The notes: generated by a model not told the origin, from the sequence alone. Shown: positions 1 through 9,003, numbered from the stretch's first letter. The stretch is 20,542 nucleotides of DNA from Botryllus schlosseri (GCA_000444245.1 ATSW01120902.1:1-20542), one strand, 5' to 3'. Numbers and translations are program-made.

Positions 1-684
1 GATCCTTTGTAGGATCTTTCTCACTATTTTCCGGTCTTCGACCGTTTTGTTTTGCAAGTCGAGATATTTCTTGAGTTTTATCATCGATTTTTTGAATATG
101 GAAATTATCATCCAGTCGAGTTTGCTCGTTTCGAGATTGTAGAAAATCGAATCTTTTGTTAATTTTTTTTCTGTTACGTGTTCTAGGTTCCAGATTATGG
201 CTTTTGCATAATCGCACTCTAGTAATATGTGTACTAGGTTATCTGTACATTTTTGGCAAAATTTACATTTCAGGTTAAGGAGTTTCCCGGTTTTATCCCG
301 AAGCATGTTCTTTTGCCTTCTTCCGTCTCCAAAAATATAAGCGTTATGCGCTACTTTGTAGTTGATGGTCCTTTCTTCATTTTTGATGATATTTTTCCCG
401 CCGAATTTTGAGGCCATTATTTTGCTCCATTTTATCTCGCCCCCTTTCTCCGATCTTATCTGGGTCGGCCTTTCTTTCAGATTTTTGATGGATTTGTACA
501 GGGTGGTGTGAGTCGCCGTGTCCCAGTCTTCTTCGGTCATTTTTAGTTTTTCCACCACTTCGAGTTGCTCGACCCATTTCTGGGGGGTGTGGAACTTATG
601 CGGTTCCGTGTTTTTATATAATTTCGGGTTGATCTTTTTAACCTTTGTGCCTAGCTCGTAGATCGCTTGTTGGTGCCACGGTTC
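1..684 (-). pseudogene. LINE ORF2, C-terminal part (continues beyond window)
   Basis: Read on the minus strand from 684 down to 1, one frame stays open for the whole stretch. It begins EPWHQQAIYELG, has the charged helical texture of an L1-type ORF2 tail, and holds a C-terminal zinc-knuckle-like motif CKFCQKCTDNLVHILLEC (C-x2-C-x8-H-x4-C, positions 214-267). That motif is typical of the end of L1/Tx1 ORF2 proteins. The orientation matches the LINE at 9018-13450, whose ORF2 stops abruptly after a W-T-S-Q stretch, exactly where this piece would follow. I infer one LINE copy split by an 8.3-kb insertion. Joining across a single TA leaves two bases between the CAA and GAA codons, so the frame is out by one; a base was lost or the LINE was already damaged. 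The 3' end and stop lie outside the window. Confidence 0.8.
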
Positions 685-698
685 TACCCAGCAAACAC
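685..698 (+). repeat. Left terminal inverted repeat of the 8.3-kb insertion
   Basis: TACCCAGCAAACAC, exact inverse of 9004-9017. It directly follows LINE ORF2 sequence ending at 684. Confidence 0.75.
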
Positions 699-2110
699 AG
701 AACCGTAAAAAAACCTTTCGGGATGGTTTCGAATGGTTATTTTAGGGTTTCGATTTTTATGTTTCAGAGGTATGTTTAAAATACGTAGGAAAAATGATCT
801 TGAGGATCAAATTATTCTGTATGAATTCCAATTTGGTGGTAAGTATTCTGATGTGGGAAGCTATTTGGAACCTGTAGATACCGTTGCGTTATGATAAAGT
901 GCTGCCATCAGTATAAATTCGTGTTACTTGGTCGAAAACCCTATTTTCTGATTTACCGTCATCATTATATACAGCCTATATTCATTGTCTCGTGAGTCTC
1001 GTCTGTTTCGCTAGCTGAGCATGAATTCCAGTTTTATTCCGAGTAAATATAACTAAATAAGTCGAATGGGTGCACTTAACTGTACGTGGTTATCCGAGCG
1101 TGACTTCTAGATTATTCTGGAAATTTGAACCGCGCTTCGCGCTTCGTTCGCGGGATGACTGTTTCGGAATGTGGTTGTAGTTGTGTATGTTAAATTCTGG
1201 AAGCTGGAATTGCGACTGGTACCGGATGTGGGTAAAAACTAGCTGTACGGTACATAGTTGAGCGAGTAATATGCTATTTTGAAGGAATACCCTGTAGTTT
1301 ATGACTCCGAGAGCTGTTTGACTTGCTGCAAACAGTTCGAAAATTACGTCTATTTCGGTGGCAGTAATAATAATAATACAAGCATTTTCAGCTATTTATA
1401 ACATTATAATGTAGCATGTTATCAGGGACAATCACCGTACCGGACTGCATACTATATGGGTTGCTCAATGGCTTGGTCGTCTGCAGTTATCCAGGTAAGT
1501 TTCTAAAATTATGCTTATATGAGTCATTTTCGTATCATATTATGATAACATACCGTAACATGTAGGAGATTATATGACACGGCCTACTGGGTATAATCTT
1601 AGCGCTGGCGACCAGCTGTACCAACTACTTTTTCACTGATTCCTAAAATACTAATTAAAATCTCGTCCGGGCACTGAAACCCCCTAAAATCTCCCACAAA
1701 GTTGGAAATTTTCATTTTACTGAACAATAGGGGCGCCCGAGGTGAATGCCGATTAACATTTGGTACGCACGGTACCGATTGTGACGCCATGCCATTGAGC
1801 CTCTCGGCAAAGTCAAGCCGTGCTCCCGGTGAGGCTGTGACCCTCTGAGTATGTTGCTAGAGATTGATGTGATGCCAATATACGTCCTATTCGAGTAGTT
1901 TTAGTATTTCGCGTCGTAGCGCATTTACAAATTTGAGAATAAAAATGATAGCACTGAAGCCAACGCATATTGTAGAATTTACTATCAACATCAACGTGTA
2001 CTTATTTGAAGCTAGCTGGCCAATTTACAAAACAATTATATAGTTCCATTCGGGTCTTGATGGTTCCTAAATTTTATTTGAATTGGCAATATTGGAACGT
2101 AGTTTTAGGT
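699..2110. other. Non-coding left part of the insertion
   Basis: I see no protein family, RNA gene or repeat with ends here. It holds a short GC-rich CGCGCTTCGCGC hairpin near 1131, a short AAT microsatellite near 1367, and a strong donor-like site CAG|GTAAGT at 1495. Promoter and 5' intron of the candidate gene would have to lie here or just downstream. Confidence 0.4.
1456..1494 (+). CDS. Possible short first coding exon
   Basis: An ATG at 1456 opens a 13-codon frame (MGCSMAWSSAVIQ) that ends at a perfect consensus donor CAG|GTAAGT. It would end in phase 0. The next candidate exon at 2763 needs phase 2, so a missing exon or a different start would be required. The evidence is only the donor and an open frame. 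Confidence 0.15.
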
Positions 2111-2118
2111 GTTGCAAC

Positions 2119-2292
2119 CAATGTTCCCTGTAAGCTGCTCAAGTGTGCAATTGCAACATGCTGACACCGTATCTGGGCACAGAAAATTTAAGCTGCGCAC
2201 AAAACATCGAAGTGATGACCTTTTTTTAGTCGCTACGCACTGTTGTCCAAGTTGAGTGCGTGCAGACTCTTGAAAAATTGGAGGGAACATTG
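2119..2292. mobile_element. 174-bp hAT-type MITE
   Basis: It opens CAATGTTCCCT and closes AGGGAACATTG, flanked by GTTGCAAC (2111-2118) and GTTGCAGC (2293-2300), an 8-bp target duplication with one mismatch. The inside (GTAAGCTGC, later AAGCTGCGCAC) resembles a widespread hAT-derived short repeat starting CAATGTTCCCTCTAAGCTGCG that I recall from other animals. It is non-coding. Confidence 0.8.
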
Positions 2293-2300
2293 GTTGCAGC

Positions 2301-2762
2301 TACTTTGAGTTGGTTGCATCGCATCAATCACTGTAAACGCGAATACGTCCTAAAATGCAAGTAGCCTACTTTCATATTTTTTGTCGCGCATATAAAAATT
2401 TGGACAAATAGAAATGAGAACACACCAGTTATTCTCTGCGATTAACCGACTGATTAACAAAACGGGTCATTCTCATAATTCATTCAGCTAAGTCCTAAAC
2501 GGCATCCCAACCAAACCAAAAATGGCATAAACAGTGGTGTGTGATCTAAGTGGTTTTTGGCCGCCATGTTTTGATCGGCGTCGCAGATATCGCAAATGTA
2601 TGATTTCAAACTGCCGAACATCCCAATTATAGGTACAATTTATCTATCTATGATGCACTATAAACAATGTTTCGTTGATTAGCCTGTTATGCGCAGACAA
2701 CACCTAGTGTGTTATCGCACTGGTGTCTCATTCACATTAGAACTATGTTATAATATTGTCAG
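2301..2762. other. Non-coding stretch upstream of the long open exon
   Basis: No gene or repeat was recognised. A TATAAA lies at 2659-2664, about 30 bp before an ATG at 2689 that opens the downstream frame. A pyrimidine-poor acceptor-like site (TATTGTCAG) ends at 2762. Either could mark the start of the coding block. Confidence 0.3.
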
Positions 2763-3308
2763 TTCCGATGAAATTTATGACCCACAAAGAGCCGAATGGA
2801 TTCATCTGCTACGTGCAAGGAAGTACGCATCTATATCGAATTCCGCAGTGATATGCGTAGGTAGGCTGCATTTGTATAATCAAAATTCGTGGATGCGCGA
2901 TGATGCGAAATGCAAAAACTACTCGACGTATTCGGGTCACATTGAATTATATGTCGCAAAATACTCTGACAATCATGGGGAACACAGCTCGACTTTGCCG
3001 AGACGCTTGTTGGCGTCACAGTCGAAAAGAGACTTTATTCGACTATTGTCTACGGGCGATACAATTGTTAGAAACAATGTAGATTCGGACATTGAGGGTT
3101 ATTTTCGGGGGCTTCCAGTGGCCGGACCAAATTTTAATTTATATTTTCGAAATCAATGTGACAGTAGCTTTCGATTGAGACCGGTTAAGCAAAATTTTGA
3201 GCTCGAGTTGCCAGCGCTAAGATTACCACCTACTGCTTTCGATTTCAGAAACAGCAGCACTGATTTTTTTCGGAAGAGCAAGCAGATGCGTAAGAGCTGG
3301 CAAAATTG
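2763..3308 (+). CDS. Candidate coding exon A, unknown protein (about 182 codons)
   Basis: The frame is open from the ATG at 2689 to a TAA at 3310-3312, 207 codons, which is long for AT-rich DNA. It may be a single exon from an acceptor at 2761-2762 to a donor TTG|GTAAAC at 3309-3310. The reading runs SDEIYDPQRAEWIHLLRARK, then a charged region, then LPVAGPNFNLYF, and ends RKSKQMRKSWQN. The start faintly recalls the middle of a THAP domain (R-x2-W followed by a serine-rich stretch and I-C). The C-x2-H and the AVPT motif are missing, so I do not assign it. The donor is in phase 2, which fits the exon at 3433. If the 2689 ATG is the true start, the protein begins MRRQHLVCYRTG. No function can be given. 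Confidence 0.4.
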
Positions 3309-3432
3309 GTAAACTTCTTGACCGGAAAGTGAATTAAACTGTTCTACAAAAAGATTGTACCGCAGGTATGAGGCTGAATATTTCTAATACTTCTGAGACT
3401 TATGGCTAGCATAACATGATATACAATTGCAG

Positions 3433-3529
3433 TTTAAAGTTCATCCAACGCAGAAGCAACTTCCCACTTGGCAGACCGGACTGTCACAATATCACACTGA
3501 GACGATCGCAAAAGTGGATTATTCCCTCG
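3433..3529 (+). CDS. Candidate coding exon B (97 nt)
   Basis: It is bounded by a good acceptor (TACAATTGCAG, ending 3432) and a good donor (CTCG|GTATGT, GT at 3530-3531). With phase 2 from exon A the reading is C-LKFIQRRSNFPLGRPD and so on to KWIIPS, open throughout and leaving phase 0, which is what the exon at 6208 requires. A second frame (FKVHPTQKQLPTWQTG) is also open, so the choice rests on phase agreement only. No domain was recognised. Confidence 0.4.
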
Positions 3530-3856
3530 GTATGTCTAGAATTTTTAACCGGACTGACTTTGATAATTATAATGATTTCAAAAACTCAATCTCAAACCAA
3601 GTATCAATGTTTGATTCGTGGATGTGAAGCAATAACTGCAACTGCTGTACCCAGAATCCCTCAATAGGGTTCTTTAGAGTAATGAGGTATCTTCAGTAAC
3701 TTGAGACTATATTTTCATGCTTTGCGGGGATAGTTATGTGCACTAGATTCATTTTAATATTCTGAAAACAATGTGGGGGTCGAATATCCGCATTTTAGTT
3801 TCATGACCAAAAGTATTTAAGAACCCCTGTAGATACGATACCGCCATATTGTATAT
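3530..3856. other. Intron-like stretch, nothing recognised
   Basis: AT-rich sequence with short open frames only. No repeat ends, RNA gene or conserved motif was seen before the GACTC-rich hAT arm begins. Confidence 0.35.
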
Positions 3857-4429
3857 TTTGACTCGCGTCAAGTCAGGTTAATCGATTTTCGAAGGTGACT
3901 CGAGTCAAATCACTCGATTTTTGTATGTGACTCGAGTTGAGTCAAAATTCAAGTCAAGGTGCCTTTTCGTCGTATGAGGCATGATTATGTCATTGCATTT
4001 TGCTAGCTGTCTGAAACAGATTGAGCGGTAATTGACTCTGAGCCAATGAACGAATATAGAGTTAAATATACGCGCAAGAAGACGCTGTATCGCTCACATA
4101 TACGCAGAACTGTTAAACTGCGTAAGTTATTGCACAGCCTCAGTTTATAGAACTTCTAGAACTGGTAACTTTACCAGCCAAAATAGAGAATAGAGAAATA
4201 AATTGATAAGATGCCATACATTACCCTTTTACAAACAGATATGATACACCATGCGTTAGTACAACGACGAAGCCGTTTCTGCTAGTGCGGAATAGTGTTG
4301 TTACACACAGGCGAATAGCTTATTTTGAAAAAAGCAATAATTTGAAACTGACATCAATTTCAGCATTCAACCGTCAGTCACGTGTTGAACATCTATCCGT
4401 AGATTAGTTATCAATACCTATATCTATAG
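3857..4429 (+). mobile_element. hAT-like fragment, left arm (GACTCGAGTC subterminal repeats)
   Basis: 3857-3960 is dense in GACTCGAGTC and GAGTTGAGTC words and mirrors, in inverted sense, 8381-8472, which ends with a hAT-type tip. From about 3998 the sequence aligns in the same direction with 7818 onward, roughly two thirds identical. Shared blocks include AGTTAAATATA, a CTCACA...GAACTG pair, CAGCC(A/G)AAATAGAG and TACCCTT. The tip itself is not present before 3857. It was later interrupted by the element at 4430. Confidence 0.6.
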
Positions 4430-5641
4430 CAGGGGTCACCAACCCGGTGCCCGCGGGCCCCAGGTAGCCCGCGAGGACCAGATGAGTAGCCCGCGAGCCC
4501 ATTCTAAAAATAGCATTCATTATTACCAGCGAACTTTTAAATATATAGATTAATTGATTCCGCAATTCTTGTGTAAAACACACTAACATGTAACTTACCA
4601 AGTGAAAATACATATACATATAAACACTTAAAAAATATCTTCAATTACAATAGTAATATATAGATATATGTGATAGAATAACCGGAAACTGAAGATACGC
4701 CGCACTGCCTACACAAGCGACATGACGGAATGCCATTGTCTTCTTGAAATGGCGGGGGTCCGTTATGATAGCTCGACATCCAGGACAATGTCAAGGTAGT
4801 AAACAATATTACTATTTGGAGTCAAATAGCTGTGAAGTGCTAGCAGATTTTCAATATCTGTATGCCCATTACGTTTTGCGTCTTTTGACACAGCTTGTTT
4901 CTCTTACACTCAACGCAGTTTAATACCATGTTTCTAACTTACTGTAATCGTTGCTGCTGCACGGTATAATGAAATCTTGCCATTTCTGGATGCTGAACAG
5001 TCGGAGATTAAAATTGTAACACTGCGAAATGACCTCCACCTCAAAGCCTACCAGACTGCAGCAAACGTTTGGTGCCTTGTTGACACGGAAAAGTACAGTG
5101 GTGTATGCGCAGATGCTGTCAAGGTTGCAAGAGTGTGTGGTTCAACTTATCGTTGTGAATCAGCCTTTCGGACATGAAAATCATCAGAAACAAACACAGA
5201 ACACGCTCGACTAATGCATATCTGGAACACTCACTCAGAGTTGCAGTGTCAAGTTACATACCAGAGTACAGCGCACTAGTTGATATCATACAATGCCAGG
5301 CTTCCCACTGAATAGGCTACTATAGAAACAGATAACATGATGTCCAGTCTAAAGTGGAACATTATATATTTTGAAATTTGAGTTGTATAATTCATACAAA
5401 CATTGTGCTAAGTAATTCATGATTTCGTAAAAATATTAGTGGATAGCTAATTGAAATGAGATATATTGATTTAAAAGACTCTATTAGAAGTCTTAACCAC
5501 AATGTGATTCCTGCCCAGTGCTATGAATATCAAAGCGGAAATACAGTGTGGTGCGGGTAAGCGGCGGGAGTAAATAGTAGCCCGCCGCTTTAATCAGTAA
5601 GTAAAAGTAGCCCTCGGTTGCAAAAAGGTTGGTGACCCCTG
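4430..5641 (+). mobile_element. hAT (Charlie-like) DNA transposon, 1212 bp, perfect ends
   Basis: The inverted repeats CAGGGGTCACCAACC (4430-4444) and GGTTGGTGACCCCTG (5627-5641) match exactly over 15 bp. The flanks ATCTATAG at 4422-4429 and 5642-5649 are an exact 8-bp target duplication. Subterminal AGTAGCCCGC-type words occur at both ends. Inside, 4938-5311 is the tail of a hAT transposase; the rest of the coding region is missing, so this is an internally deleted, non-autonomous copy. The perfect duplication suggests a rather recent insertion. Confidence 0.93.
4938..5311 (+). pseudogene. hAT transposase C-terminal (dimerisation) remnant
   Basis: The frame runs EILPFLDAEQSEIKI, then HLKAYQTAANVWCLVDTEKY and VCGSTYRCESAF. 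It then shifts by one base (a T appears missing around 5166-5170) into DMKIIRNKHRTRSTNAYLEH, LRVAVSSYIPEYSALVDI and CQASH, ending at a TGA at 5309-5311. The GSTYxCESAFS core, the following MK-IK-R-R segment, and the LRVA...Y.P...L...Q.SH ending are hallmarks of the hAT dimerisation region. The DDE catalytic part is absent. It would have bound the element's ends as part of a transposase multimer; this copy cannot. Confidence 0.88.
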
Positions 5642-5649
5642 ATCTATAG

Positions 5650-6207
5650 CTACTGTTCGGTCAACTGGAAAGTTACACAGCACATTGCATTGAAATAACA
5701 GTGACGTAACGTTAGCAGTCTTCTCACAACTTTTGTGCAATCCTAGTTAAAACTCCAGACTCAAAGCAAGAGGCTTGGATGCATGATGATGCATTTTTGT
5801 TTTACTTCTAATCCAATTCCTGGTTTTCCTGTAAAGGCGACTGTAGGCCTATTGTGTGAAACAAGCCAAGCTTGCTGTACGGTACAGACATTTGCTATTC
5901 TCATGTCCTTAATAAGAATGGACCATGATTTGGAACTTGATGCGATGTCCGAGTTTTCTCGAATTTAGTCATTTTAATCTAATTTGTATACAAACTGTAG
6001 CTATAATTCTAATTTAAATCTAATTTGCAGACAACTGCTGTGTAGCTATAATCCTTATTCTACTCTGATTCGGAAATATATCTAACTGTAATTCCAATCT
6101 AATCAGGAAAAGCTAAAATATTTCTAATTGTCCAAGTCTTTTTGTGAAGTCCTTGTCGGGTATGATCGTTGCACTTGAATAATTCTGTTTGTATATTATG
6201 ATTTCAG
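5650..6207. other. Intron-like stretch before exon C
   Basis: No gene was recognised. It includes a two-copy 41-bp tandem (5976-6057) and ends at an acceptor-like ATTATGATTTCAG. Short frames here look like chance. Confidence 0.35.
5976..6057. repeat. Two-copy 41-bp tandem repeat
   Basis: Both copies begin AATCTAATTTG (5976, 6017) and share TGTAGCTATAAT near their ends; they differ by several substitutions and a small indel. Confidence 0.6.
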
Positions 6208-6367
6208 AGAGCTGGATTCAGCTCAGTTGGATGCGACACAATTGGCCAATCTGTCAGATCCATCATGAAAAAGGTCGCTACTACCCGTGTGTGGAGCAGT
6301 TACAGCCGTGTTGGAAAATCTGGGAAGGAGGCTTTTAACAAGCTCGCGTTGTACAAGATCATATATA
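6208..6367 (+). CDS. Candidate exon C: DUF4806-like segment
   Basis: The acceptor ATTTCAG ends at 6207 and the donor A|GTGAGC has its GT at 6368-6369. The 53-codon frame reads RAGFSSVGCDTIGQSVRSIM, then KKVATTRVWSSYSRVGKSG, then KEAFNKLALYKIIY. The order of a glycine turn, V-R-x-I-x-K-K, a 'W-S-x-Y-S-x-x-G' loop, K-x-A-F-x-x-L and an ending Y-K-I-I agrees with my memory of the DUF4806 domain. That domain lies near the C-terminus of many uncharacterised invertebrate proteins. No biochemical role is known to me. The entry phase (0) fits exon B; the exit phase is 1. Exon calls rest on splice-like sites and family resemblance; no transcript is available. Confidence 0.5.
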
Positions 6368-6452
6368 GTGAGCAACATTTATGTTTACCTTCGAACCTAT
6401 CTATATGTGTTCAGTAGCCTACCTTACACCCCATGTAAATGTTGAGCTAGCT

Positions 6453-6810
6453 CAGTGGTTCTCGAACTTTTTTGACAAGCTACCTTGACAATAGCTAAAA
6501 TTTTCGCCACCACCCCTTTATCGTCATATCAAAAATATTAAAACGAGCAGCCAGAATATTAGCGACCCCAACACATTGTTTGGCGGCATGCAGGGTATTC
6601 TGGCTACACTATGTTACCAGCCTGAACTATCGCGTCTCCAGCAGGACTGTCGTGTGTGCGCAGCGTGTGCGAATGTTAGCCTGACCGCGGACTTTATGCT
6701 GTTGATGACTAAAATATCAGTTCCGACATGTTGGCGTAGCCAGGAGCCATCTTTGTATATGACCATAAAGTAGAATATCTCGTAAAGGATTTATTTGTCT
6801 TGATATTTTT
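6453..6810 (+). mobile_element. hAT end fragment (CAGTGGTTCTC)
   Basis: CAGTGGTTCTCGAACTTTTTTGAC starts at 6453 after AGCTAGCT (6445-6452). This is a typical hAT/Charlie left tip. No matching inverse tip or second AGCTAGCT was found, so the copy is truncated. The right limit is a guess; it is set where the next hAT fragment approaches. Confidence 0.6.
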
Positions 6811-6916
6811 TTAGCGCTGCGCTCGATTTATTGCCAATCGATTTCTTGCTTTTAGTATTGGTGTCTCCTCCTGAAACGTCTTATTTACGGAATTGATATT
6901 AGCTATATTGGCAATT

Positions 6917-7364
6917 ATGCGAGAACGTGTCGTCCGACATACGACTTCGCGTCTGCACTCGCGAAAAAATCGTCGGCGATGAAACCTTTGCACAAAGTGA
7001 TAGACGCACTTTCACTGAACTCTTCGATATTGATACGTCCAAGCGTTGATTAATCATGTCCTGGCCAAATGAGCCCAGCAGTTTACAGCGTCGACCCACA
7101 ATATATGCAACTAACAATGTTTTATTGACCTAATTCTTTCATTAACTTTAATAATATTTTCGCGCTTTGCGCGACTAGGACATGTTTTCATGACATAATT
7201 GTTAACGATTTTGATGTGTGGTAATATGAGTCCTTTTTTACCGTCACCTATAATCCGGTTCGTTCCTATCGAACGACTAAAAAAGCACATCAACATTCAA
7301 GTGGCCCACGCAATGGTTTGGAAATCTCATGTGGCCCGTTGGCCGAAAAGGTTGGCCACCCCTG
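6917..7364 (-). mobile_element. hAT fragment with CAGGGGTGGCCAAC tip, minus orientation
   Basis: Read on the minus strand it begins at 7364 with CAGGGGTGGCCAACCTTTTC. It aligns with the plus-strand fragment at 7556-7817 over its inner 200 bp or so, with about nine in ten bases alike from AGGTCAAT to TCTCGCAT. It retains about 190 bp that the other copy lacks. A 60-72 codon frame is shared by both copies (KSSVK.RLSLCAKVSSPTI), so this may be decayed coding sequence, but I could not place it in a hAT transposase. No target duplication was found. Confidence 0.65.
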
Positions 7365-7493
7365 ATGTACGGTATGAATAAATTTTTGTCAATCATTATT
7401 CAATCGATTAACCAATTCAGTGTCATGGTTCAGTTATTCAAATGTAATACGATGTAATGTTATTCAACAGAATGTTATGTAATTTAACATTGC

Positions 7494-7577
7494 AAGTCTA
7501 TTATGGTTAGTGCAGGGGTGGCAAATCGTTTTCAAAAGTCTATTATGGTTTGTGTAGGGGTGGCCAACCTTTTCAAA
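7494..7577 (+). repeat. 42-bp direct duplication spanning a hAT tip and its flank
   Basis: 7494-7535 and 7536-7577 both run AAGTCTATTATGGTT, then GTG, then (C/T)AGGGGTGGC, then TTTTCAA. About five bases differ. Each unit contains flanking DNA plus the first bases of the hAT end. Confidence 0.75.
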
Positions 7578-7817
7578 TTTTTTCAAAGTTCACGAAACAA
7601 TTAGGTCAATGAAATAATGTTAGTTACATATATTGGGGGCCGTCGCTGTATACCGCTGGGCTTATTTGACCAGGACATGATTAATCAACGCTTGGACATA
7701 TCAATATCGAAGAGTTCAGTGAAAGCGCGTCTATCACTTTGTGCAAAGGTTTCATCGCCGACGATCTCTTCGCGAGTGCAGGCGCGAAGTCGGATGTCGG
7801 ACGACACGTTCTCGCAT
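7556..7817 (+). mobile_element. hAT fragment, plus orientation, internally deleted
   Basis: AGGGGTGGCCAACCTTTTC at 7556 is followed after about 40 bp by sequence homologous to 6917-7125 in inverse orientation. Homology stops at GCAT (7814-7817), where another hAT-like fragment takes over. About 190 bp next to the tip is missing relative to the minus copy. Confidence 0.65.
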
Positions 7818-8472
7818 TCTATTTTGCTGGGTAAAAGACGGATTAATCGGTCATTTATCTTCAATCAAATAATATAAAGTTAAATATAAATGCAAAAGGC
7901 GTTTTATCACTCACACGTAGAACTGCTAATAGCATATGTGAGTAACTTTATAGCTACACGCTACGTTCTATTATCAGCCGAAATAGAGGATCGAATACGA
8001 AGCCTCGAGAAGTTGCAATAAATTATAAGGGACAATATACTACCCTTCCGTGAGAATAGGGACGCATAGACAATATTCGTTCGATTTAAATTATACAGGA
8101 GAGTTGGTAAAAGATAGCACCGCGCAATTTAACCACTGTGCTGTCTGAGAAACAAAGATACCTTGCTAACAGAATAAACTACTACTACGACGACAACGCA
8201 AGCATAAGCTGTGACCGTTTCGTTTGCGGTCAATTAAATTATGATGTAACAACAGGATCAGTGAAAGGTGCGATCAGTGAATGGCTGTTTGCTCTCACAA
8301 GTGATACCGGCATATCGCAAAAAATCCGAACGTACATAAGATATAGGGTGATTTAATTGACACCGTTTACTTGATTACTTGAAATTGACTCGTGAATTTT
8401 ACTCCGAGTCACGAGTCAATCCATACATCTCGAGCGCCGAGTCGAGTCAAGACTCGAGTCATCCCAACACTG
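7818..8472 (+). mobile_element. hAT-like fragment, right arm ending ACTCGAGTCATCCCAACACTG
   Basis: It aligns with 3998-4250 in the same direction, then continues to a GACTCG-rich arm (8381-8472). The final CCCAACACTG is the inverse of CAGTGTTGGG, a common hAT tip. The bases after it (CGTAGTAC) have no partner on the left, so no target duplication can be shown. It may be the right half of the element whose left half is 3857-4429, or a second copy. Confidence 0.6.
8256..8356 (+). CDS. Possible terminal exon D (conflicts with hAT fragment)
   Basis: An acceptor-like AACAACAG ends at 8255. In phase 1, as exon C requires, the reading is R-SVKGAISEWLFALTSDTGIS, then QKIRTYIRYRVI, then a TAA at 8354-8356. 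S-V-K-x-A-I-x-E-W-L resembles the helix that closes DUF4806 domains. Against it, the segment lies inside what looks like a hAT fragment (7818-8472) and the acceptor lacks a pyrimidine tract. Confidence 0.28.
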
Positions 8473-8490
8473 CGTAGTACTAAGAGCTAT

Positions 8491-8690
8491 CTAAACAGGA
8501 TCGAGCATGTCTTTAACATTCAATGTTGTTGTTTCTCTGTAGGGTTCTATGGGGAAAAAGGCAGAAAGCAGCGTCTTATCCTCGTCATCAGAAGATGAAG
8601 AAGACACATAATCAGTTGGCTTGATTATTTTTTCATTGGCTTCTTTGACATCGTTTCGTTCTGAATTATTTTCTTTGAGTTTCGTTGACA
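8491..8690 (-). CDS. Possible terminal exon, serine/aspartate-rich tail
   Basis: On the minus strand an acceptor-like GAAAACAG precedes 8690. The frame reads STKLKENNSERNDVKEANEK, then SSSSSDDEDKTLLSAFFPIE, then LNVKDMLDPV and a TAG at 8491-8493. The acidic, low-complexity composition looks protein-like, but no upstream exon was found in the 310 bp before the insertion's right end. It may be chance. Confidence 0.2.
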
Positions 8691-8967
8691 CTGTTTTCTG
8701 TATGAATTATAAGTTCATCAAAGGCAATGTGTACTGTGATACGTGTATGTGTCCGCAGCCACCCTCAGGTATGCCTAAATATGGGAATACAGGGATGTTA
8801 GTATCTCAGGATGTTTTTCTGACCATCGATTGTACGTTCTAAAGCATTGTAGATACACCGTTTTATCTACGTTTTATTAACGAACCCGATTTGCGTGACG
8901 AACGCGTTAAAACGCGTCGACACAAAAACCGACTTAAAACTATCCTGCTAGTCTTTAATATGAACCA

Positions 8968-8973
8968 AATAAA
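8968..8973 (+). other. Possible polyadenylation signal AATAAA
   Basis: AATAAA on the plus strand about 40 bp inside the right end of the 8.3-kb insertion, downstream of the candidate plus-strand exons. This is a single hexamer match only. Confidence 0.2.
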
Positions 8974-9003
8974 AACGTTTTTTTAACCTCAATGGGCTGT
9001 TTC

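Noticed and set aside
2763-2900. THAP domain in exon A
   Set aside because: R-x2-W and an I-C are present, but the expected C-x2-H and AVPT motifs are not; too weak to name.
4404-4619. Minus-strand 71-codon frame over the hAT left end
   Set aside because: It crosses the element border and its flank, so it cannot be an old gene; the coding strand of this element is plus.
7821-7832. TTTTGCTGGGTA, resembling the inner part of the right end of the 8.3-kb insertion
   Set aside because: It aligns with ATTTTGCTAGCT at about 3999 within the hAT-like fragment homology, so it belongs to that family and the resemblance is chance.
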